DNA of 13,293 bases from an uncultured beta proteobacterium (GTDB taxonomy: Bacteria; Pseudomonadota; Gammaproteobacteria; Burkholderiales; Burkholderiaceae_C): NCBI GenBank assembly GCA_903840825.1, contig CAIMHL010000609.1, forward strand, positions 1-13,293. Reading direction: 5' to 3'. Every line of letters begins with the position of its first letter. The first letter of the stretch is position 1. Both the position numbers and the translations under genes were made by a program. The notes under the pieces were generated by a model. The model did no database searches, was not told the DNA's origin, and was given only the letters and a program-made list of their open reading frames with translations. Positions 1-7,745 of the stretch are shown here, piece after piece.

Positions 1-2
1 GC

Positions 3-92
3 GTATTTGGCAAATGCAGAGATGTACGGCCTTCTTTGATGCAGGCCCAGGCGACGCAAGCAGCGTGCTGGCTAAATGAGGTCGCACCATGA
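3..92 (+). CDS. C-terminal end of an oligopeptide ABC-transporter ATPase (partial)
   Basis: Only the last 29 codons and the stop lie in the window; the frame enters from the left edge. It contains CRDVRPSL followed by a second cysteine in AACWLNEVAP. This matches the C-terminal extension of DppD/OppD-type ATPases, where cysteines at the end of the oligopeptide/dipeptide C-terminal domain form part of an iron-sulfur site. The next gene has a matching CREVRPEL segment. The stop TGA at 90-92 overlaps the ATG of the next gene (89-91) as ATGA, which indicates translational coupling and is the usual dppD-dppF arrangement. The assignment rests on this short tail plus context, so the family is likely but the exact substrate type is unknown. 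Confidence 0.75.
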   Translation, partial: VFGKCRDVRPSLMQAQATQAACWLNEVAP

Positions 93-1093
93 AGCCCGAT
101 GGTCAAGCCTTGGTTCAGGCAAAAGACCTGGCCATGGTGTTTGATGTATCGGCACCGTGGCTCAACCGCGTTCTCGAGCGCAAGCCCCGTACTTTGCTGC
201 ATGCGGTTGATGGCGTCAGCTTTGACATTCAAAAAGGCAAGACCCTGGCTTTGGTCGGCGAGTCAGGCTGCGGAAAAAGCACGGTTGCCAAATTGTTGGT
301 GGGCCTATACGAGCCAACTCGGGGCCATTTGACCTTTGACGGGCTTGATGCCCACGCGATATTCAAAACGCCCGATGGGCTGAAATTGCGCAGTCGCATT
401 CAGATGATTTTCCAGGACCCTTATGCTTCGCTCAATCCGCGCTGGCGCGTAGAAGCCATTGTGGGCGAGCCTTTGACAGAGCATGGTCTGGTCACTGATC
501 CAGCCGCCTTGAAAGAACGGGTGGCGCAATTGCTGACGTCAGTGGGTCTTAGTGCCCTTGATATGGTCAAGTATCCGCACCAGTTCTCGGGAGGGCAGCG
601 CCAGCGCATCTCTATTGCCCGGGCCTTGGCGACCAACCCGGAGTTTCTGGTTTGCGACGAGCCCACCTCTGCATTGGACGTCAGTGTGCAGGCCCAAGTG
701 CTCAACATAATGAAGGATTTGCAGCGCAATTTAGGGCTAACTTATTTGTTTATTTCACACAACCTGGCGGTCGTTCGCCATGTGAGCGATGACGTGGGTG
801 TGATGTATCTTGGCCGTTTGGTTGAGTTGGCGGATAAACAATCATTATTTTCAAATCCGCGCCATCCCTACACCCGCATGTTGTTGGACGCCATCCCTAA
901 AATGCACGACACCGGCCAAGCCCGAACGCCGGTCTTGGGCGAAGTGCCCAATCCTTTGAACCCACCCACTGGGTGCGCCTTTCATCCACGTTGCATGCAT
1001 GCCAACCAACGCTGTCGCGAAGTTCGGCCAGAGCTTCATCAGATACAAGGAATAAAAATAGCTTGTCATGCTGTAGAGGAAGGCCGAATTTGA
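89..1093 (+). CDS. Peptide/nickel-type ABC transporter ATP-binding protein (DppF/OppF family)
   Basis: This is a cytoplasmic ATPase subunit of an oligopeptide/dipeptide importer; it would pair with the ATPase ending at 92 to power uptake. All nucleotide-binding motifs are visible: Walker A GESGCGKST (residues 57-65), Q-loop Q109 in FQDPYASLNPR, signature FSGGQRQR (166-173), Walker B FLVCD (186-190) with catalytic E191, D-loop SALD and H-loop H224. The C-terminal oligopeptide domain follows (NPRHPYTRMLLDAIP near 256-270). It ends with GCAFHPRC (C296, C302), C309 and C326, the four-cysteine pattern known in Dpp-type ATPases to bind an iron-sulfur cluster. The length of 334 aa is normal for the family. 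The 4-bp overlap with the previous gene fixes the start. Permease and binding-protein genes should lie left of the window. The two hydrolases downstream suggest peptides or N-acyl amino acids as substrates, which is inference. Confidence 0.93.
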   Translation: MKPDGQALVQAKDLAMVFDVSAPWLNRVLERKPRTLLHAVDGVSFDIQKGKTLALVGESGCGKSTVAKLLVGLYEPTRGHLTFDGLDAHAIFKTPDGLKLRSRIQMIFQDPYASLNPRWRVEAIVGEPLTEHGLVTDPAALKERVAQLLTSVGLSALDMVKYPHQFSGGQRQRISIARALATNPEFLVCDEPTSALDVSVQAQVLNIMKDLQRNLGLTYLFISHNLAVVRHVSDDVGVMYLGRLVELADKQSLFSNPRHPYTRMLLDAIPKMHDTGQARTPVLGEVPNPLNPPTGCAFHPRCMHANQRCREVRPELHQIQGIKIACHAVEEGRI

Positions 1094-1157
1094 GTTTTAA
1101 GGTAGACGTTGCTGCCTTGTGTCGTTTTTAATTTAATTTTATTTAAGGACTAAACAT

Positions 1158-2366
1158 ATGAAAATTATTGACTCCATGCTGACCCAGTCCGCGGGTATTG
1201 CCAGCATAAGACGCGATATACACGCGCACCCTGAATTGTGTTTTAAAGAAGTTCGCACCGCGGATGTAGTGGCGCAAAAGCTCACCGAATGGGGTATTCC
1301 TATTCATCGGGGCATGGGCACTACGGGGGTGGTTGGTATTATCAAAGGTGGAAACTCCAACCGAGCCATTGGCCTGAGAGCCGACATGGATGCCTTACCC
1401 ATGCAGGAATTCAACACCTTCAGCCATGCAAGCCAATATGCGGGAAAAATGCACGCCTGCGGCCACGACGGCCACACCGCCATGTTGCTGGCGGCTGCGC
1501 AGCACTTGGCGGCCAACAGAAGTTTTGATGGCACTGTTTATTTGATTTTTCAACCGGCTGAAGAGGGCGGTGGTGGCGCTCGTGAAATGATCAAGGACGG
1601 CTTGTTTGAGCAATTCCCCATGGAAGCCGTGTTTGGCATGCACAACTGGCCCGGCTCCCAATTGGGCAAATTTGCGGTGAGTCCTGGGCCGGTGATGGCG
1701 TCAAGCAATGAGTTTAAGATCAAAATTATTGGCAAAGGCGGGCACGCCGCTTTGCCCCACAACGGGCTTGACCCTGTGCCGGTGGCCTGCCAATTGGTGG
1801 GTGCTTTCCAGACGGTCATCACCCGGAACAAAAAACCAGTTGATGCCGGGGTGATCTCTGTCACCATGATTCATGCGGGAGAGGCAACCAATGTCATTCC
1901 AGACAGTTGTGAGTTGCAGGGCACGGTACGGACCTTCAGCATAGAGGTGTTGGACCTGATCGAGCGGCGCATGAAGCAAATCACTGAGCACACCTGTGCG
2001 GCGTTTGACATGACGTGTGAGTTTCAGTTTGTCCGCAACTACCCACCGACGATTAACAGTGTTTATGAATCCGAATTTGCGCGCAAGGTCATGGCTAGTA
2101 TTGTGGGCGAGAGTAATGTTGAAATGCAGGAGCCCACAATGGGGGCTGAAGATTTCTCCTATATGTTGATGGCCAAACCCGGCTGCTACAGCTTTATCGC
2201 CAATGGTGATGGTGCTCACCGTGAAATGGGCCATGGTGGCGGCCCTTGCATGCTGCATAACCCAAGTTATGACTTCAATGACGATTTGATTCCTCTGGGA
2301 GGCACCTATTGGGTAAGGCTGGCTGAGGAGTGGTTCAAAACGCCAGCGCGGGATACTGCGACATGA
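1158..2366 (+). CDS. M20-family amidohydrolase (hippurate / N-acyl-amino-acid hydrolase type)
   Basis: This is a cytoplasmic two-metal amidohydrolase that cleaves N-acyl or amide-linked amino acids; it belongs to the HipO/IAA-amino-acid hydrolase branch of peptidase family M20. Visible motifs are RADMDALPM (74-82), the metal-binding HACGHDGHTAML (C101, H103), the catalytic and metal glutamates in FQPAEEGGGG (E135, E136), MHNWPG (H162), GKGGHAALPH in the lid/dimerisation domain (H196), and the final metal histidine in LHNPSYDFND (H367). The cysteine at the metal site is typical of this branch rather than of DapE or ArgE. The length of 402 aa is normal. An AGGA about 8 nt upstream supports the ATG at 1158. 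The 64-bp gap from the ATPase gene is AT-rich, and whether it carries its own promoter is unclear. Its stop overlaps the next gene. The natural substrate cannot be read from the sequence. Confidence 0.92.
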   Translation: MKIIDSMLTQSAGIASIRRDIHAHPELCFKEVRTADVVAQKLTEWGIPIHRGMGTTGVVGIIKGGNSNRAIGLRADMDALPMQEFNTFSHASQYAGKMHACGHDGHTAMLLAAAQHLAANRSFDGTVYLIFQPAEEGGGGAREMIKDGLFEQFPMEAVFGMHNWPGSQLGKFAVSPGPVMASSNEFKIKIIGKGGHAALPHNGLDPVPVACQLVGAFQTVITRNKKPVDAGVISVTMIHAGEATNVIPDSCELQGTVRTFSIEVLDLIERRMKQITEHTCAAFDMTCEFQFVRNYPPTINSVYESEFARKVMASIVGESNVEMQEPTMGAEDFSYMLMAKPGCYSFIANGDGAHREMGHGGGPCMLHNPSYDFNDDLIPLGGTYWVRLAEEWFKTPARDTAT

Positions 2367-3460
2367 TGAACCCTACTCAAGCCTTCTCAAATTCATACGC
2401 CCAAGCTCGTACCCGATTTTTGGACGCGGCCTCCCAAGCGGGCTTGGCCGTTGTGACGCACGCACATCCTGAAAAAGGCCGTGATGGAGAAGACCTGGCG
2501 ATGGATGTCGTGCTCGATGGCTCACCTGACGCTGAGAATTTACTGATTGTGTCCAGTGCGTGTCACGGTGTCGAAGGCTATTGCGGCAGTGGGGTGCAGG
2601 TTTTCTCCTTGCAAGATGAGGTTTTGCGTGAAACCGCACGTGCGTCCGGATGTGCCGTGTTGTATGTCCATGCCCTCAACCCCTATGGGTTCTCACATGT
2701 GAGGCGCACGACCCATGAAAATGTAGATTTGAACCGAAATTTTCAGGATTTCTCCCAAGCCTTGTCCGTCAATACTGAGTATGCGGACCTGCATGATTTG
2801 CTGCTACCTGAGCATTGGCCGCCTGATGAGGACAACAATTTGGCGATTGCAGCCTATGTCAAAAATCACGGTATCAACGCCTTTCAGTCGGCGGTGACGC
2901 GGGGTCAGCAGTCGTTTCCTGATGGCCTCTTTTTTGGCGGCACCGAGCCCACTTGGAGCAACCGGACCTTGCGCCAGGTTTTACGCGAGCATGCTGGGCG
3001 AGCCCACCGAATTGCCTGGATTGATTTGCACACAGGCTTGGGACCCAGTGGTGTGGGTGAACGCATTTTTGCTTGCAAAGATGATGCAGAAGCTTTTGTC
3101 AGAGCCAAACGATGGTGGGGCGGCGAGGGAAAAACGCCCTTAACCTCAATTTACGATGGCTCATCGACCTCGGCCTTTTTAACGGGCTTGATGTGGATGG
3201 CGATTTACCAAGAGTGCCCGAAGGCCCAATACACTGGCATTGCCATGGAATACGGAACGCTCCCTATTGAGCAAATGATTCAGGCGCTGCGGGCGGAGCA
3301 TTGGTTAAACAAGCACCCACAGGGGCCAGCAGAATTCGCCGTAGCGATCAAGCAGCAAATGATGGATGCCTTTTATGTCAACACCGATGAATGGAAGCGC
3401 CAGATCATCAGCCAGGCTCAAGAATCCTTGATTCAGGCGGTCAAGGGTTTAAGTTCCTGA
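2363..3460 (+). CDS. M14-like zinc carboxypeptidase, DUF2817 family
   Basis: This is a 365-aa protein recognised as a DUF2817 member of the M14-like metallopeptidase fold. Putative zinc ligands are H68 and E71 in SACHGVEGYCGSG and H223 in IDLHTGLG. DLNRNF (122-127) is the substrate-binding NRN-type segment of M14 enzymes, and E296 in AMEYGTLP is a candidate general base. No signal peptide or membrane segment is seen, so it is probably cytoplasmic. The reading frame could be extended to a GTG at 2330, but the ATG at 2363 gives an ATGA overlap with the M20 stop (2364-2366) and leaves a natural N-terminus; a second ATG follows at 2366. Coupling to an M20 hydrolase and a peptide importer suggests a role in degrading imported peptides or modified amino acids. 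I know of no established substrate for the family. Confidence 0.85.
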   Translation: MMNPTQAFSNSYAQARTRFLDAASQAGLAVVTHAHPEKGRDGEDLAMDVVLDGSPDAENLLIVSSACHGVEGYCGSGVQVFSLQDEVLRETARASGCAVLYVHALNPYGFSHVRRTTHENVDLNRNFQDFSQALSVNTEYADLHDLLLPEHWPPDEDNNLAIAAYVKNHGINAFQSAVTRGQQSFPDGLFFGGTEPTWSNRTLRQVLREHAGRAHRIAWIDLHTGLGPSGVGERIFACKDDAEAFVRAKRWWGGEGKTPLTSIYDGSSTSAFLTGLMWMAIYQECPKAQYTGIAMEYGTLPIEQMIQALRAEHWLNKHPQGPAEFAVAIKQQMMDAFYVNTDEWKRQIISQAQESLIQAVKGLSS

Positions 3461-3516
3461 GTCAAAGAATGCTGACTTTTTGAAAGGTATCTCCTGATTA
3501 AGATTTCCTTTTCCCC

Positions 3517-3623
3517 GTCACTGCGAGCGAAGCGTGGCAGTCCATCGTACCGAGCAAAAACCTTTCCAGCAGCGAAAACTCTGGAAACACGAAGATTGAT
3601 CGCCGCGCTACGCTCGCGATGAC
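3517..3623. repeat. REP-like imperfect inverted repeat in a convergent gap
   Basis: The left arm 3517-3542 begins GTCACTGCGAGCGAAGCG. The right arm 3598-3623, read on the opposite strand, begins GTCATCGCGAGCGTAGCG. The two 26-nt arms differ at six positions and are separated by 55 bp. The core GCGAGCG(A/T)AGCG resembles a dispersed palindromic element common in betaproteobacterial and other genomes, often read as GTCATTGCGAGCGAAGCG followed by GGCAATCCA. It lies between the stops of two convergent genes (3460 and 3641), a typical position. It could act as a bidirectional terminator or mRNA 3' stabiliser, which is inference. The rest of the 180-bp gap shows nothing else. Confidence 0.65.
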
Positions 3624-3640
3624 GTGACGAAAGTTAGCAC

Positions 3641-5200
3641 CTAAAGGCCCTTTGCGTACTGTTCTCTCAAGACATTTTTTTGTACCTTCCCCATGGTGTT
3701 GCGGGGCAGGGAATCAATCACAAAACACTGCTTGGGAACTTTGAAGTTGGCTAGGTTGGCCTTCATGCTGGCAACGATGTTTGCAGGGTCCAGGACGGTG
3801 CCTGGCTTGGCAATCAGCAAAGCCACACCTACTTCACCAAAATCGGGGTGCGGGATGCCTATCACTGCGCTCTCCTCAACTCCTGGCAAGTCATTCAGGT
3901 AACCTTCAATTTCAGCCGGGTACACGTTGTAGCCGCCGCTGATGATCAGGTCTTTGCTGCGGCCCACAATGGTGATGTAGCCCCGTTCGTCATATTTCCC
4001 CACGTCACCGGTTTTAAAGAAACCATCAGTTGAGAATTCCTCGGCTGTTTTTTCCGGCATGCGCCAGTAGCCTTTGAAAACATTGGGGCCTTTGACCTCA
4101 ATAGCGCCTATCTCGCCTGTGGGGACGGCCTTGTTATTTTCGTCCTGCACCCTGATCGTCACGCCCGGCAGAGGGAAGCCAACGGTGCCGCCGCGACGTT
4201 CGCCGAGGCTTGGGTCATAGGGGTTGGAGGTGAGCATGGCGGTTTCGCTCATGCCGTAACGCTCCAATATCGTGTGGCCGGTTCGAGTCTGCCACGCATT
4301 AAAGGTCTCAATCAACAAGGGTGCCGAGCCAGCAATAAACAGCCGCATGTTCTTCGCAACGTCTGGGTTTAATCCCGGCTCTGCCAGCAACCTGACGTAA
4401 AGAGTGGGCACTCCCATAAAGATGGTGGCCTCAGGCATTTTTTCGAGAACGACCTTGGGGTCAAATTTCGACAGCCAGATCATTTTGCTTCCGTTGATCA
4501 GCGCACCATGAATGGCAACAAACAGACCGTGGACATGAAAAATGGGTAAGGCGTGAATCAGCACATCACCGCCTTGCTCCGCCGTTCGCCATTCCCAGAC
4601 CTTTTTGAGAACCAAGGCGTTGCTCAGGAGATTGCCGTGCGTCAACATGGCGCCTTTGGAGCGACCTGTGGTGCCGCTGGTGTACAAAATAGCGGCTAAA
4701 TCTCCGCTGTCTCTGCGCACTATGTCGTGTTGGTCCGAAAAATTAGAAGCACGATCCAGCAGTGAGCCCGTGATGTTTTCTGACAGCGTGAACACATGCT
4801 TGGTGCCTGCCTTGAAAGCAATCTTGCTGACCCAGCCAAAGTTTTTTTCGGTGCATACCACCACCGCGGGTTCAGCGTTGCCAATGAAGTAGTCAATTTC
4901 TGCGCTTTGGTAAGCCGTGTTGAGGGGCAAAAAAACAAAGCCTGCACGCAGAGTCGCCAAATAGAGAATCAGTGCCTCCACTGATTTTTCAACCTGAACG
5001 GCCACGCGTGATCCTTCTGGCAGGTCCAGGGCGCAAAGTAAGTTGGCCATTCTGGCGCTGGCACGGTCCAGATCGCGCCAGGTGTAGAAAAGACGGTTGT
5101 CGGTTTCTACCGCTGTGGCATCCAGATCGGCAGGAAAGGCCGCTCGCAGCGCTGAAAAAAGATTGCCGTTATCGGCTTGTAGGGCTTTGTAGGTGGGCAT
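3641..5200 (-). CDS. matB: Malonyl-CoA synthetase (MatB type, AMP-forming acyl-CoA ligase)
   Basis: This adenylate-forming enzyme converts malonate, ATP and CoA into malonyl-CoA. Motifs of the ANL superfamily are complete: P-loop YTSGTTGRSKG (173-183), ALPIFHVHGL (217-226), YGMSET (315-320), the TGD motif (397-399), hinge GRSKDLIISGGYNVYPAEIE (413-432) and catalytic lysine K505 in NTMGKVQK. The segment TSNPYDPSLGERRGGTVGFPLPGV is characteristic of malonyl-CoA synthetases rather than long-chain ligases. The operon neighbours malonyl-CoA decarboxylase and a GntR regulator support this strongly. The length of 519 aa is within the normal range. The ATG at 5200 lies 30 bp downstream of the binding-protein stop; the Shine-Dalgarno is weak, so translation may depend on coupling. 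A preference for methylmalonate or another short dicarboxylate cannot be excluded. Confidence 0.9.
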   Translation of the reverse strand: MPTYKALQADNGNLFSALRAAFPADLDATAVETDNRLFYTWRDLDRASARMANLLCALDLPEGSRVAVQVEKSVEALILYLATLRAGFVFLPLNTAYQSAEIDYFIGNAEPAVVVCTEKNFGWVSKIAFKAGTKHVFTLSENITGSLLDRASNFSDQHDIVRRDSGDLAAILYTSGTTGRSKGAMLTHGNLLSNALVLKKVWEWRTAEQGGDVLIHALPIFHVHGLFVAIHGALINGSKMIWLSKFDPKVVLEKMPEATIFMGVPTLYVRLLAEPGLNPDVAKNMRLFIAGSAPLLIETFNAWQTRTGHTILERYGMSETAMLTSNPYDPSLGERRGGTVGFPLPGVTIRVQDENNKAVPTGEIGAIEVKGPNVFKGYWRMPEKTAEEFSTDGFFKTGDVGKYDERGYITIVGRSKDLIISGGYNVYPAEIEGYLNDLPGVEESAVIGIPHPDFGEVGVALLIAKPGTVLDPANIVASMKANLANFKVPKQCFVIDSLPRNTMGKVQKNVLREQYAKGL

Positions 5201-5230
5201 GTCAAATAGCGTGAAATAAGGAAAACTTGA

Positions 5231-6226
5231 TCAGTCGAGTTTGGCGCCTGAAGCCTTGACCACAGCGGCCCAGCGCTTGACTTCGTTGCTGACAAAACTG
5301 CCGAATTGTGCAGGCGACAAGTTGCCAAATTCAGCGCCGTTGCTGGCCCAACTGGCTTTGAGCTCATCGCTGCCTGCGCTGCGTTTCATCTCGTCAGCAA
5401 TGCGCGCGATGACATCGGCTGGCGTACCTTTGGGGGCCCAAAGCCCATACCAGGTAGTGACGGTGTAATCGGGCAGTCCTAATTCGCCAGCGCAAGGGAC
5501 ATCCGGGAAAGCCGGGTTTCGTTTCAGCCCTGACACCATCAAGGCTTTGATGCGTCCGCCCTTGATGTGGCCTGCTGAGGAGCCCAAGCCATCAAACATC
5601 ATGTCGACATTGCCGGCCATCAGGTCTTGCAAGGCAGGTCCGGCGCCCCTGTAGGGAATATGGGTGATAAATGTTTTGGTTTGCTGCTTGAACAACTCAC
5701 CGGCCAGGTGGTGCGAGGTACCGCCGCCTGCTGATCCGTAGTTGAGGCGTCCCGGGTTTTGTTTCACTAATTCAATAAAGGCCTTGAAGTCACCTGGTAC
5801 CTTTTTGGGGTTGACCACCAGCACTTGCGGCACATTGGCAAGCAGGGCAATGGGGAGAAAGTCTTTCTCAATGTCGTAGTCCAGTTTGGGGTACATGGAG
5901 GGGGCAATGGCGTGGTGCACAGCTCCCATAAACAGGGTGTAGCCGTCAGCGGCCGCCTTGGCTGCAATGCTCGCGCCCAGCGTTCCGCCTGCGCCGCCTC
6001 GGTTGTCAATGACGAGTTGCTTGCCCGTTGCTTTGGAAAATTGAGCGGACAACGGACGTGCAAAGGCGTCGGTTCCTCCTCCGGCTGGGAATGGGACCAC
6101 CACGGTGACTGGTTTGGTAGGCCAGTTTGATTGTGCGTGGCCTAACAGTGGGGCTAGCGCCAAGCTGGCAGTGGCCCACTTGAGTAGTTCACGGCGGCTT
6201 GTATCGGGGTAGTTATCGTAGTTCAT
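5231..6226 (-). CDS. TctC/Bug-family periplasmic solute-binding protein, probably for malonate
   Basis: This is a periplasmic binding protein of the tripartite tricarboxylate transporter (TctC, also called Bug) family, expanded in Burkholderiales. The N-terminus has S-R-R-E-L-L-K (10-16) followed by a hydrophobic stretch to GHAQS, which resembles a twin-arginine signal with cleavage near residue 31. The family motifs VVPFPAGGGTD (43-53) and VIDNRGGAGGT (72-82) are present. The length of 331 aa is standard. A clear AGGAG precedes the ATG at 6226 by a few bases. The gene sits between malonyl-CoA decarboxylase and malonyl-CoA synthetase, 25 and 30 bp from them, so a dicarboxylate ligand such as malonate is the natural inference. 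No TctA/TctB membrane genes and no MatC carrier are in the window, so the membrane partner must lie elsewhere. Confidence 0.9.
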   Translation of the reverse strand: MNYDNYPDTSRRELLKWATASLALAPLLGHAQSNWPTKPVTVVVPFPAGGGTDAFARPLSAQFSKATGKQLVIDNRGGAGGTLGASIAAKAAADGYTLFMGAVHHAIAPSMYPKLDYDIEKDFLPIALLANVPQVLVVNPKKVPGDFKAFIELVKQNPGRLNYGSAGGGTSHHLAGELFKQQTKTFITHIPYRGAGPALQDLMAGNVDMMFDGLGSSAGHIKGGRIKALMVSGLKRNPAFPDVPCAGELGLPDYTVTTWYGLWAPKGTPADVIARIADEMKRSAGSDELKASWASNGAEFGNLSPAQFGSFVSNEVKRWAAVVKASGAKLD

Positions 6227-6251
6227 GGTGTCTCCTGTTGTATAAATAAGA

Positions 6252-7745
6252 TTACAGCGATTTTTTAAAATTCAGATGATCGAAAGTGCTGGACGTCGGG
6301 ATTTTTTTCATGGCCATCTGGGTACGATGCTTGTCTAGGCGCTTGAGGTCATAAAGGTAGTTCACCATCATGCCGTAGGATTGCTTGATGCCCTTCACCG
6401 AGGGGTCACCGCCCCAGTTCAGGCGCTCAATTCGTGCGCCGTTGCCCAAGTGAAAGCGGGCCACGGGATCGGCTGGTTTGCCGCCGTCCATTTCTTTACT
6501 GAGGTAGTACGCCGCAGATTGCAAGAGGAATTGTCGAACGGGCGATTGCGGTTCAAGCGCCAGTGGAGAATCTGCTGCAGCCAGCAGCTGTGCTGCGCTT
6601 TCCGCTTGCGCACCCTGAGCCACACCCAAGGATTCTCGATGTTTGTCCTCCATGAGGGCAAGCATGCTCGTGGCGTTTTTAAGGAACCAGGCGCGAAAAC
6701 CGGGAATCGGGGAGAGCGTGGCAAAGGTTTTGAGTCGGGGGAATTCTGCCTTCAAAGTCTCCACCACTTTTTTGATCAAAGAGTCTCCAAAGCTGACCCC
6801 TTTAAGCCCCTGTTGGGTATTGCTGATGGAGTAAAAAATAGCGGTACTGGCCTGGTGCACATCTTCTGCCACGGCTGACTCGTCCAGCAGGGGCGTGATG
6901 CTTTGAGAGATGTCGTCAAGCAGCGCCACTTCAACAAAAATCAGGGGTTCTGCGGGCAATCGGGGATGAAAAAATCCGTAGCAGCGCCGGTCTGAGTCAA
7001 GTCGGTTTTTGACATCTGCCCAACTTTTGATGTCATGGACGGCTTCATATTTGATGAGTTTTTCAATCAGGGAGGCGGGGGAGTCCCAGCTGATTCGCCT
7101 GAGTTCTAAAAACCCGACATCAAACCAAGTCGAAAACATGTACTCCATTTCAACATCCAGGGCCTTGAGTCGCTTCTCGGCTTTGAGCTGCGGCAGCATC
7201 TCGGCCCTCAAATCGACTAAAAACCGGATGCCTTCTGAAAAGGCGCTAAAGCGCTGGAGTAAACGCCTGCGTGGCGAGACAGTGGCTCTTCGGTACAGCA
7301 CTTCTGCAGCTGCTTCATCGGCCGTTCCTACAGCACGCGTAAATTCAAGCTGGGCTTGCTTCATGGTCTCTGGGTTGGCGGTGAATTGCTCACTCATCAA
7401 GAGCCAAAAGTCACGTCTTTGTGCCGGCGTGGCAATGCCGTACCAATGGGTTAAACGTTGCGCTCTCAGGCCGCCCTCAGCCTCGCTAATCTGGTTGTCC
7501 ACCACACCATGAAGCTCTCGCAGCGTTCTGCGAAGCAGGCGAGGCGACAGCGCTTCATCCTTGCTTTTAAGCGTGCTGGCCAATCGCTCTTTGATGGTTC
7601 GTTGACGCCCTGGTTTATCTGTCAGCGTTGGCTCTGCGAGTGGCGTTGCCTGCATTTTTTCCTCAGGGTCGATCTTGTGTTTCTCCGAATTGGAAGATGA
7701 CATGAGTCGGGCAACTTTTCGGCTAAACCATTCAGAGGTGGTCAT
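6252..7745 (-). CDS. matA: Malonyl-CoA decarboxylase
   Basis: This enzyme decarboxylates malonyl-CoA to acetyl-CoA and CO2, the second step of malonate catabolism. An N-terminal helical region (about 60-220) is followed by the catalytic, acetyltransferase-like domain. Family motifs are CYGFFHPRLPAEPLIFVEVAL (from 255), FYSISNTQQGLKGVSFG (304-320), TLSPIPGFR (343-351) and FHLGNGARIERLNW (431-444). In characterised decarboxylases the histidine of FHLxNGA, here H432, and the serine region of SISxTQQGL are active-site elements. The start at 7745 (497 aa) is chosen because ATG overlaps the regulator's TGA as ATGA; a longer reading to 7841 would lie inside the regulator gene. The first 50 residues are polar and poorly recognisable. 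The gene lies between matR and the TctC-type gene on the same strand and is transcribed with them. Confidence 0.93.
   Translation of the reverse strand: MTTSEWFSRKVARLMSSSNSEKHKIDPEEKMQATPLAEPTLTDKPGRQRTIKERLASTLKSKDEALSPRLLRRTLRELHGVVDNQISEAEGGLRAQRLTHWYGIATPAQRRDFWLLMSEQFTANPETMKQAQLEFTRAVGTADEAAAEVLYRRATVSPRRRLLQRFSAFSEGIRFLVDLRAEMLPQLKAEKRLKALDVEMEYMFSTWFDVGFLELRRISWDSPASLIEKLIKYEAVHDIKSWADVKNRLDSDRRCYGFFHPRLPAEPLIFVEVALLDDISQSITPLLDESAVAEDVHQASTAIFYSISNTQQGLKGVSFGDSLIKKVVETLKAEFPRLKTFATLSPIPGFRAWFLKNATSMLALMEDKHRESLGVAQGAQAESAAQLLAAADSPLALEPQSPVRQFLLQSAAYYLSKEMDGGKPADPVARFHLGNGARIERLNWGGDPSVKGIKQSYGMMVNYLYDLKRLDKHRTQMAMKKIPTSSTFDHLNFKKSL

Noticed and set aside
1701..2258. Long antisense open frame of 185 codons opposite the M20 gene
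   Set aside because: It mirrors a strongly conserved enzyme gene, has no recognisable domain and is best explained as a codon-bias shadow.
2330..2362. GTG start at 2330 for the DUF2817 protein
   Set aside because: It lies inside the M20 gene, an AGGAG directly abuts it with no proper spacing, and the ATG at 2363 gives a standard 4-bp overlap.
7009..7512. Open frame of 167 codons opposite the decarboxylase gene
   Set aside because: The composition is serine/arginine-rich without domains; the opposite strand holds an unmistakable conserved enzyme.
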